A stretch of DNA of 7,202 nucleotides from an uncultured Oscillospiraceae bacterium (GTDB lineage: Bacteria > Bacillota > Clostridia > UBA1381). Shown in pieces: positions 1 to 5,886 of the stretch. The DNA lies in the NCBI GenBank assembly GCA_946531785.1, contig CAMNAT010000105.1:1-7202 (forward strand), given 5' to 3'. The notes below the pieces were generated by a model that saw only the letters and a list, made by a program, of their open reading frames with translations, searched no databases and was not told the DNA's origin. The position numbers were made by a program, and so were the translations under genes. Position 1 is the stretch's first letter. Every line of letters begins with the position of its first letter.

Positions 1-1
1 A

Positions 2-430
2 AACGCAAGGGCTAACCTTTCAGAATACAGCGAGCGTCTTGGCAAAACAGTCGGCGAAGCACTCCTGACACCGACACGCATATATGTAAAGCCGCTTTTG
101 AAGCTGATCGACGAGGTAGGCATAAACACGGTATCACATATCACCGGCGGAGGCTTTATAGAGAATGTGCCGAGAATGCTCCCGGATGGCTTAAAGGCAG
201 TTATCCGTAAGGGCACATGGGAGGTGCTGCCGATATTTGATATACTTCAGGAAAAGGGAGATATCCCCGAGGCTGATATGTACAACACCTTCAACATGGG
301 CATCGGCATGATAGTCGCGGTAGACGCAGACAAGGCGGAAAAGGCTGTGCGCGTACTCGAGGAAGCCGGAGAAAAGGCATATATTATAGGTGAACTTGCC
401 GAAGGTGAGAAAGGCGTTGAGATCATATGA
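2..430 (+). CDS. purM: Phosphoribosylformylglycinamidine cyclo-ligase (AIR synthetase), C-terminal part
   Basis: This is the 3' end of purM; the open frame runs in from the left edge, leaving 142 residues of a protein usually about 340 long. PurM is a cytosolic, ATP-dependent enzyme that closes FGAM to aminoimidazole ribonucleotide (AIR) in de novo purine synthesis. What is visible is the C-terminal domain of the PurM/AIRS fold. It includes the segment LLTPTRIYVKPLLKLI near the left edge, then HITGGGFIENVPRMLP, and the FNMGIGM motif near the middle, all characteristic of PurM. The ATP-binding N-terminal half lies outside the window. A TTG at 98 is internal and is not the start, because homologous sequence continues upstream in frame. 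The stop (TGA 428-430) overlaps the purN start by 4 nt, which suggests translational coupling. Confidence 0.97.
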   Translation, partial: NARANLSEYSERLGKTVGEALLTPTRIYVKPLLKLIDEVGINTVSHITGGGFIENVPRMLPDGLKAVIRKGTWEVLPIFDILQEKGDIPEADMYNTFNMGIGMIVAVDADKAEKAVRVLEEAGEKAYIIGELAEGEKGVEII

Positions 431-1020
431 AGCGCATAGGAGTTCTCATTTCCGGCGGAGGAACAAATCTGCAGGCGCTGATCGATAAGCAGGGCAGCGT
501 TATAAAAAGCGGCGAGATCGTCTGCGTATGCTCGAACCGCTCTGACGCATACGGGCTTGAACGCGCGAAAAAGGCGGGCATACCGACTAGGGTCATCCGC
601 AAAAATGCCGACTGCGGCGGTGATGATGCGGAATTCAATCACCGGATATGCGCGTACATGAAGGAAATGGACGTTGATGTTATAGTACTCGCTGGATTTT
701 TGGCGATACTCGGCGGCGAGCTGCTCACCGAATACGCGGACAGGATCATAAACATACATCCGTCTCTCATCCCGTCCTTCTGCGGTGACGGCTTCTACGG
801 GCTGAAGGTACACGAGGCGGCGCTATCATACGGCGTAAAGGTAACGGGCGCGACGGCGCATCTTGTGAACGAGATCACCGACGGCGGCAGGATACTTCTG
901 CAGAAGGCGGTATACATAGAGGACGGCGACACGCCGGAGCTTCTGCAAAAGCGCGTTATGGAGCAGGCGGAATGGATCATCCTTCCCGAAGCAGTTGAAA
1001 TGGTTTGTAAACAAATATAA
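427..1020 (+). CDS. purN: Phosphoribosylglycinamide formyltransferase (10-formyl-THF dependent)
   Basis: PurN transfers the formyl group of 10-formyltetrahydrofolate to GAR, giving FGAR, in the cytosol. The 197-residue length fits the family (about 190-215). Near the N-terminus the GGGTNLQAL segment (residues 10-18) matches the phosphate-binding loop. The catalytic triad known from E. coli PurN can be read as N109, H111 (in NIHPSLIP) and D152 (in ITDGG). The loop after HPSLIPSF carries CGDGFYGLKVHEA, the longer Clostridia-style version rather than the shorter E. coli loop. The position usually occupied by Thr or Ser-Val before the second conserved His reads GATAH here. The ATG overlaps the purM stop in ATGA, and no strong ribosome binding site is well spaced, so coupling to purM is likely. 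Confidence in the function is high. Confidence 0.96.
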   Translation: MKRIGVLISGGGTNLQALIDKQGSVIKSGEIVCVCSNRSDAYGLERAKKAGIPTRVIRKNADCGGDDAEFNHRICAYMKEMDVDVIVLAGFLAILGGELLTEYADRIINIHPSLIPSFCGDGFYGLKVHEAALSYGVKVTGATAHLVNEITDGGRILLQKAVYIEDGDTPELLQKRVMEQAEWIILPEAVEMVCKQI

Positions 1021-1041
1021 AAAACGAAAGGGGCTTTACTT

Positions 1042-1755
1042 ATGAAAAAGATCAATATTTATGAAGAGCTGAAAAATAACGCATACCCCGGACGCGGTAT
1101 CGTTATCGGCAAGTCGTCTGACGGCAAAAAGGCAATGACGGCGTATTTTATCATGGGACGCAGCGTGAACAGCCGCAACCGTGTATTCGTTGAGGACGGC
1201 GACGGAATACGCACAGAGGCGTTCGATCCGTCAAAGCTTGAGGATCCGCATCTCAGAATATACGCGCCGGTAAGAGTACTCGGCAACAAGACGATCGTTA
1301 CAAACGGCGATCAGACCGACACCATCTACGAGCTTATGAACCAGCAGATGACCTTTGAACAGTCACTGCGCACACGCGAGTTCGAGGACGACGCGCCCAA
1401 CTACACACCGAGAATCTCGGGCATCATAAAGACAGGCGAAAACGACTTCAACTATGCAATGTCGATCCTAAAGAGCAACAACAGTGATCCGTCATCATGT
1501 CTGCGCTATACCTTCTCGTACAATCACCCGAAGGCAGGCGAGGGACATTTCATCCACACCTACATGGGCGACGGTTCTCCCCTTCCGTCATTTGAGGGCG
1601 AGCCGAAATTAGTCGAGATACCCTGCTGCGTTGACAGGTTCGCGGACGAGCTCTGGGATGCGCTCAACGAGGATAACAAGGTATCGCTGTTTGTGAGATC
1701 GATCGATCTTGAAACAGGCGAGGTAAAGAGCAGGATAATAAATAAAAACAAGTAA
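1042..1755 (+). CDS. purO: IMP cyclohydrolase, PurO-like (archaeal-type family)
   Basis: This 237-residue protein is recognised as the IMP cyclohydrolase family first described in methanogens as PurO. It would close FAICAR to IMP, the last step of purine synthesis. Family-like segments are AYPGRGIVIG (14-23), AYFIMGRSVNSRNRVF (34-49), the NGDQTDTI stretch (88-95), PRISG (123-127) and AGEGHFIHTY (165-174). It is unrelated in sequence and fold to the MGS-like cyclohydrolase half of bifunctional PurH. It is somewhat longer than the roughly 200-residue archaeal proteins. A strong ribosome binding site, AAAGGGG at 1027-1033, sits 8 nt before the ATG, which supports this start. The next gene encodes the formyltransferase that makes its substrate, so the pair replaces one PurH polypeptide. 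The role is inferred from family and context; bacterial members are less studied than archaeal ones. Confidence 0.92.
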   Translation: MKKINIYEELKNNAYPGRGIVIGKSSDGKKAMTAYFIMGRSVNSRNRVFVEDGDGIRTEAFDPSKLEDPHLRIYAPVRVLGNKTIVTNGDQTDTIYELMNQQMTFEQSLRTREFEDDAPNYTPRISGIIKTGENDFNYAMSILKSNNSDPSSCLRYTFSYNHPKAGEGHFIHTYMGDGSPLPSFEGEPKLVEIPCCVDRFADELWDALNEDNKVSLFVRSIDLETGEVKSRIINKNK

Positions 1756-1767
1756 GGAGACACTGAA

Positions 1768-2943
1768 ATGAAAGAAATGGAATTAAAATACGGCTGTAAC
1801 CCGAATCAGAAGCCGTCAAGAGTGTATATGGCAGACGGCAGCGAGCTGCCGATAGAGGTCATCAGCGGCAGACCGGGTTACATAAATCTTCTGGATGCAT
1901 TGAACGGCTGGCAGCTCGTCAAGGAGCTGAAAAAGGCTACCGGACTTCCGGCGGCGACCTCGTTCAAGCATGTTTCACCCGCGGGCGCAGCAGTCGGCGT
2001 TGAGCTTTCTGACACATTGAAAAAGATATACTTCACCGATGATGTTGAGCTCACTCCCCTCGCATCCGCATACGCAAGAGCAAGAGGCGCGGATAGGATG
2101 TCATCCTTCGGCGACTTCATCTCACTCTCGGACGAGTGCGACAAGGCAACGGCGCTGCTCATAAAGAAAGAGGTTTCAGACGGTATCATAGCGCCGGGAT
2201 ATTCGGATGAGGCGCTTGAGATCTTAAAGGCTAAAAAGAACGGCAACTACTGCATATTAAAGATCGACGCGGACTACACACCCGACCCGATCGAGCGCAA
2301 GCAGGTGTTCGGCGTTACCTTTGAGCAGGGCAGAAACGAGCTCGACATAAACGAGGAGCTGCTTTCAAATGTAGTTACCGACAACAAGGATATGCCCGCC
2401 GAGGCAAAGCGCGACCTTATGATCTCGCTCATAACACTTAAATATACACAGTCCAACAGCGTTTGCTATGTTAAGGACGGACAGGCTATCGGCATTGGCG
2501 CGGGTCAGCAGTCAAGAATACACTGCACACGACTTGCCGGAAATAAGGCTGATATATGGTGGCTGCGCCAGAGCCCGCAGGTGCTTGGTCTGCAGTTCGT
2601 TGACGGCATCCGCCGCGCTGACCGCGACAACACAATAGATGTATATATCTCAGACGAGCATGACGATGTGCTCCGCGACGGTGTTTGGCAGAAGCTGTTC
2701 AAGGTAAAGCCGCCTGTATTCACGAAGGAAGAGCAGAAGGAATGGCTTGCAAAGAACACAGATGTTTCGCTCGGCTCAGACGCGTTCTTCCCGTTCGGTG
2801 ACAACATCGAAAGAGCGAAGAAGTCCGGCGTTAAGTACATCGCGCAGCCGGGCGGCTCGGTAAGAGATGATAATGTTATCGAAACATGTAACAAATACAA
2901 TATGGCAATGTCATTCACAGGGATCAGGCTTTTCCATCACTAA
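1768..2943 (+). CDS. purV: Stand-alone AICAR formyltransferase (equivalent to the C-terminal domain of PurH)
   Basis: This enzyme transfers a formyl group from 10-formyl-THF to AICAR, giving FAICAR for the IMP cyclohydrolase encoded just upstream. The 391 residues begin directly at the transformylase domain (LKYGCNPNQKPSRVY, 6-20); the N-terminal cyclohydrolase domain of usual PurH is absent. The catalytic Lys-His pair is K67-H68 in SFKHVSPAGAAVG. Other conserved blocks are ARARGADRMSSFGDF, SDGIIAPGYSDEAL, YTQSNSVCY, GIGAGQQSRIHCTRLAG, SDAFFPFGDNIERA and the C-terminal RLFHH. The sequence resembles animal ATIC (VSPAG) more than E. coli PurH, which has NPCG at that site. A textbook AAGGAG (1754-1759) overlaps the preceding stop and lies 8 nt before the ATG. 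Many annotations label such genes purH; purV is used for the formyltransferase-only form. Confidence 0.95.
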   Translation: MKEMELKYGCNPNQKPSRVYMADGSELPIEVISGRPGYINLLDALNGWQLVKELKKATGLPAATSFKHVSPAGAAVGVELSDTLKKIYFTDDVELTPLASAYARARGADRMSSFGDFISLSDECDKATALLIKKEVSDGIIAPGYSDEALEILKAKKNGNYCILKIDADYTPDPIERKQVFGVTFEQGRNELDINEELLSNVVTDNKDMPAEAKRDLMISLITLKYTQSNSVCYVKDGQAIGIGAGQQSRIHCTRLAGNKADIWWLRQSPQVLGLQFVDGIRRADRDNTIDVYISDEHDDVLRDGVWQKLFKVKPPVFTKEEQKEWLAKNTDVSLGSDAFFPFGDNIERAKKSGVKYIAQPGGSVRDDNVIETCNKYNMAMSFTGIRLFHH

Positions 2944-2962
2944 TTATATCAAGGAGTAACAC

Positions 2963-4237
2963 ATGAAAGTTTTAGTAGTTGGCGGCGGCGGACGCGAGCA
3001 TACGATAATCTGGAAGATCGCGCAGTCGCCAAAGGTAGATAAGATATACTGCGCACCCGGCAACGGCGGCATAGCCTCGCTTGCCGAGTGCGTGAATATA
3101 GGCGCGACAGATATACCGGGTATGGTAAGGTTCGCAAAGGATAACGCGATAGACCTCGTCATGGTAGCGCCGGACGATCCGCTTGTGCTCGGCATGGTGG
3201 ACGCTATGGAAAAAGAGGGCATCCGCGCATTCGGGCCGCGCGCAAACGCCGCGATCATCGAGGGCAGCAAGGTGTTTTCAAAAGAGCTTATGAAAAAGTA
3301 CGGCATCCCCACTGCCGCTTATGAGGTATTTACCGAAAGCGATAAGGCGATAGAGTACATAAAGGCTCAGAACAGCTATCCCGCGGTTATAAAGGCTGAG
3401 GGGCTTGCGCTCGGCAAGGGCGTTATAATTGCTCAGAACGAGCAGGAGGCCATAGACGGCATACACGAGATAATGGACGACAAGAAGTTCGGCGCAAGCG
3501 GCGACAGAGTCGTCATAGAGGAATTTCTGACAGGTCCGGAGGTATCCGTCCTCGCATTCACTGACGGCAAAACGGTAAAGCCTATGGTGAGCGCGCAGGA
3601 TCACAAGCGCGCATATGACAACGATCAGGGGCTCAACACCGGCGGCATGGGTACCTTCTCCCCCTCGCGGCTCTATGACGCGGCAAAGGAAAAGGAGTGC
3701 ATGGAAAACATCTTCCTGCCGACGATAAAGGCAATGGCTGCCGAGGGCAGACCGTTCAAGGGTGTTCTTTACTTCGGCCTCATGATGACAAAGGACGGCG
3801 TTAAGGTCATAGAGTACAACTGCCGCTTCGGCGATCCCGAAACACAGGTGGTTCTCCCCCGCCTTGAGACCGATCTTGTAGAGATCATGGAGGCTATAAT
3901 CGATGAACGCCTTGATGAAGTTAACATAAAATGGGCAGATAACGCCGCGGTATGTGTCGTGATGGCATCGGGCGGATATCCGGTATCCTACGAAAAGGGC
4001 TTTGAGATATCCGGAATTGCGGATGCTGAAGCTATGGACAATGTCATAGTGTTCCACGCGGGAACAAAGCTCGTTGACGGACATTATGTAAATGCAGGCG
4101 GCAGAGTTCTCGGCGTTACCGCTGTTGATGATGATCTTGACAAAGCGATAGCAAGAGCATATTCGGCAGTAGAAAAGATAAGCTGGAAGGACGAGTTCCA
4201 CCGCAGCGATATAGGTATAAAGAAATATGAGAACTGA
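2963..4237 (+). CDS. purD: Phosphoribosylamine-glycine ligase (GAR synthetase)
   Basis: PurD joins glycine to 5-phosphoribosylamine using ATP, the second step of purine synthesis, in the cytosol. The 424 residues match the usual full length. The N-terminal domain starts with the MKVLVVGGGGREH signature (1-13), followed by APGNGG (31-36). The ATP-grasp region includes AVIKAEGLALGKGVIIA (141-157) and IEEFLTGPEVSVLAF (185-199). The family signature is RFGDPETQ (288-295), where the acidic and Asn residues bind metal and ATP. The C-terminus ends with the typical FHRSDIG segment. The usual VGPE-PL motif reads VAPDDPLV (68-75), a conservative departure. AAGGAG at 2951-2956, 6 nt before the ATG, fixes the start. 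Its end overlaps the dCMP deaminase start by 11 nt. Confidence 0.97.
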   Translation: MKVLVVGGGGREHTIIWKIAQSPKVDKIYCAPGNGGIASLAECVNIGATDIPGMVRFAKDNAIDLVMVAPDDPLVLGMVDAMEKEGIRAFGPRANAAIIEGSKVFSKELMKKYGIPTAAYEVFTESDKAIEYIKAQNSYPAVIKAEGLALGKGVIIAQNEQEAIDGIHEIMDDKKFGASGDRVVIEEFLTGPEVSVLAFTDGKTVKPMVSAQDHKRAYDNDQGLNTGGMGTFSPSRLYDAAKEKECMENIFLPTIKAMAAEGRPFKGVLYFGLMMTKDGVKVIEYNCRFGDPETQVVLPRLETDLVEIMEAIIDERLDEVNIKWADNAAVCVVMASGGYPVSYEKGFEISGIADAEAMDNVIVFHAGTKLVDGHYVNAGGRVLGVTAVDDDLDKAIARAYSAVEKISWKDEFHRSDIGIKKYEN

Positions 4238-4703
4238 TTATATATCCTGGGACGAGTATTTTATGGGTATAGCCATGCTTTCTGCTATGCGTTCAAAGGA
4301 CGATAATTCACAGGTCGGCACCTGCATAGTAAGCAGCGATAACAAGATATTATCGCTTGGCTATAACGGTATGCCGACAGGCTGTGACGATAATCTGATG
4401 CCGTGGCGCAGGAACGGCGCGCCGCTCGACACAAAGTACATGTATGTGTGCCACGCGGAGCTGAACGCTATTTTAAACAGCCCCGCGCCGTCTCTGAAGG
4501 GAGCAAAGGTATACACCACCCTTTTCCCCTGCAACGAGTGCACTAAGGCTATCATCCAGAGCGGGATAAAGGAGGTCATATATCTTTCGGACAAGTATGC
4601 CGACAGCGATAACAACATCGCCGCGCGGAAAATGTTCGATATGGTCGGTATCTCATACCGCAAATATATCCCGTCCGGTAATAGCGTTACCATAGAATTG
4701 TGA
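4227..4703 (+). CDS. dCMP deaminase (zinc-dependent, ComEB/DCTD family)
   Basis: This enzyme would hydrolyse dCMP to dUMP, feeding thymidylate synthase and balancing dCTP and dTTP. At 158 residues it is a complete single-domain cytidine/deoxycytidylate deaminase. The zinc site is CHAE (H76, with catalytic E78) plus PCNEC (C102 and C105). The segments SWDEYFMGIAMLSAMRSKDDNSQVG and GYNGMPTGCDDNLMPW are typical of dCMP deaminases that, in known members, are allosterically regulated by dCTP and dTTP. Whether this one is regulated cannot be told from motifs alone. The start at 4227 gives the usual N-terminus (DYISWDEYF) and overlaps purD by 11 nt; only a weak AGG lies upstream, so coupling to purD is likely. 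The gene is often named comEB in Firmicutes, although a competence role is not implied here. Confidence 0.94.
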   Translation: MRTDYISWDEYFMGIAMLSAMRSKDDNSQVGTCIVSSDNKILSLGYNGMPTGCDDNLMPWRRNGAPLDTKYMYVCHAELNAILNSPAPSLKGAKVYTTLFPCNECTKAIIQSGIKEVIYLSDKYADSDNNIAARKMFDMVGISYRKYIPSGNSVTIEL

Positions 4704-4705
4704 GG
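4702..4705 (+). promoter_or_regulatory. Ribosome binding site selecting the Nudix gene start
   Basis: GAGG sits inside the dCMP deaminase stop region and 6 nt before the ATG at 4712. This makes 4712 the best start; the in-frame GTG at 4700 and ATG at 4706 overlap or abut this site and have no comparable site of their own. Confidence 0.6.
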
Positions 4706-4711
4706 ATGAAT

Positions 4712-5248
4712 ATGGATTGCAAAGAAAAAATAGTTTCAACAAAAGAAATATTCAACGGCCGCATCTTCAGGGTGCAGGAGCATGATGTCACCCTCCCCAA
4801 CGGCGAGCCGGCAAAGCGGGAGGTTGTTCTGCATCACGGCGGCGTAGGCGTTATAGCCGTTACGCCGGAGCGTGAGGTGTTCATGGTCACGCAGTACCGC
4901 ATCTCGGCAGATGAAATGATGCTTGAGATACCCGCGGGCAAGCTGGAGCCGCACGAGAACGACACCTATTCCGCGGCAATGCGCGAGCTTGAGGAGGAAA
5001 CGGGCTATAGAGCCGAGAAGCTCATACCGCTCGGCACCTACTACGCGACACCGGGCTACTGCTCGGAAAAGCTCACGATCTATCTTGCGGATAAGCTCAA
5101 ATATGTAGGTCAGCATCTTGATGATGATGAGTTTTTGAATCTCACAAAAATACCGCTTGACAAGCTGTATGAAATGGTGATGAATAATGAGATACGCGAC
5201 TGCAAGACAGCGATCGCGATACTTAAAGCAAAAGCAATACTGGGGTAA
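4712..5248 (+). CDS. Nudix hydrolase, probable ADP-ribose pyrophosphatase
   Basis: This 178-residue protein belongs to the Nudix family, in the ADP-ribose pyrophosphatase (NudF-like) group, which splits ADP-ribose or related nucleoside diphosphate sugars to AMP and a sugar phosphate. After an N-terminal strand region (IFNGRIFRVQEHDVTLPNG) come VTQYR, the EIPAGKLEP lead-in, and the Nudix box with G76, E82, R91, E92, E95, E96 and G98. The ATPGYCSEKLTIYLA segment downstream matches the (T/S)PG-x-x-E region typical of this subgroup. One oddity is that eight residues, not the usual seven, separate E82 from R91. The start is set by GAGG at 4702-4705. The gene lies 8 nt after the dCMP deaminase stop and 5 nt before the nitroreductase gene. 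The exact substrate cannot be read from sequence. Confidence 0.9.
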   Translation: MDCKEKIVSTKEIFNGRIFRVQEHDVTLPNGEPAKREVVLHHGGVGVIAVTPEREVFMVTQYRISADEMMLEIPAGKLEPHENDTYSAAMRELEEETGYRAEKLIPLGTYYATPGYCSEKLTIYLADKLKYVGQHLDDDEFLNLTKIPLDKLYEMVMNNEIRDCKTAIAILKAKAILG

Positions 5249-5253
5249 ATGCT

Positions 5254-5826
5254 ATGAATGTATATGATTCAATTTTTCAGAGAAGAACTATAAGGAAATT
5301 CACGCAGGAGCCGGTCGGTAAGGATATCCTCACCAAGCTCGTTGACTGCGCGAGGGTCGCGGCATACGGAGCGAATATGCAGCCGCTGAAATTCGCGATC
5401 ATTGACGATAAAGCGGAGCTTGAAGCCATCTATCCCCTTACCAAATGGGCAGGCGCTCTTGCTGACGGCGCGCCGCGCGAGGGAGAAAGACCTACTGCGT
5501 ATATTGCGGTGCTCTGTGACAAAGGTATACGCCCCAATGGCGCAGCCGAGGTCGAAGCAGGAGCTGCGGTGACTACCATGATGCTCGAAGCCGTTGAGCT
5601 CGGACTCGGCACCTGCTGGCTCGGCGCGATACAGCGCAAGGAGATCAAGGATACGCTCAGGCTTCCGGAAAGCCTTGATGTGCTCTATCTTCTGGCTATA
5701 GGCTATCCGGCACAGAAAAGCCGCATGGTGGATATAAAGGACGGAAATGTCAAGTATTTTGAAAGTCCTGACGGGACGATAAATGTTCCCAAGCGCTCGC
5801 TTGACGAGGTGCTTATAAAAAGATAA
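5254..5826 (+). CDS. Nitroreductase-family FMN-dependent oxidoreductase
   Basis: The 190-residue length and layout fit the nitroreductase family, homodimeric cytosolic FMN enzymes that use NAD(P)H to reduce quinones, nitro compounds or other, mostly unknown, acceptors. The N-terminal IFQRRTIRKF (7-16) supplies the Arg pair that contacts FMN phosphate. GANMQPLKF (39-47) corresponds to the (S)-x-N-x-QP flavin loop, and ELGLGTCWLGAI (115-126) is the family's central helix and FMN-binding glycine stretch. LLAIGYP (146-152) is the usual late motif. There is no ferredoxin domain, signal peptide or membrane segment. A GGGG run at 5242-5245 serves as ribosome binding site and overlaps the end of the Nudix gene. 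It is the last gene before the terminator hairpin. The substrate is unknown, and nothing ties it functionally to purine synthesis beyond position. Confidence 0.89.
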   Translation: MNVYDSIFQRRTIRKFTQEPVGKDILTKLVDCARVAAYGANMQPLKFAIIDDKAELEAIYPLTKWAGALADGAPREGERPTAYIAVLCDKGIRPNGAAEVEAGAAVTTMMLEAVELGLGTCWLGAIQRKEIKDTLRLPESLDVLYLLAIGYPAQKSRMVDIKDGNVKYFESPDGTINVPKRSLDEVLIKR

Positions 5827-5833
5827 CTCATTA

Positions 5834-5880
5834 AACTAAAAATGCTGCGGCGTTGTCTCAACGCCGCAGCATTTTTAGTT
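5834..5880. terminator. Bidirectional rho-independent terminator between convergent operons
   Basis: A perfect 22-bp inverted repeat (arms 5834-5855 and 5859-5880) closes on a 3-nt loop, TCT. The core GCTGCGGCG is GC-rich and is flanked by AAAAA (5838-5842) on the left and TTTTT (5872-5876) on the right, so it can terminate transcription in either direction. It lies 7 nt after the nitroreductase stop and 6 nt from the stop of the convergent hppA gene, which is where a shared terminator is expected. Confidence 0.88.
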
Positions 5881-5886
5881 ATTATC

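Noticed and set aside
98..430. TTG at 98 as a short-gene start
   Set aside because: The same frame upstream to the left edge encodes PurM-like sequence, so this is the middle of a truncated purM.
3278..4201. A 307-codon open frame on the - strand, antisense to purD
   Set aside because: It lies wholly inside a confident purD gene, its product shows no recognisable domain, and its length is explained by purD codon bias.
4700..4711. GTG at 4700 or ATG at 4706 as the Nudix gene start
   Set aside because: The only good ribosome binding site, GAGG at 4702-4705, is spaced for the ATG at 4712, and the extra residues would not add conserved sequence.
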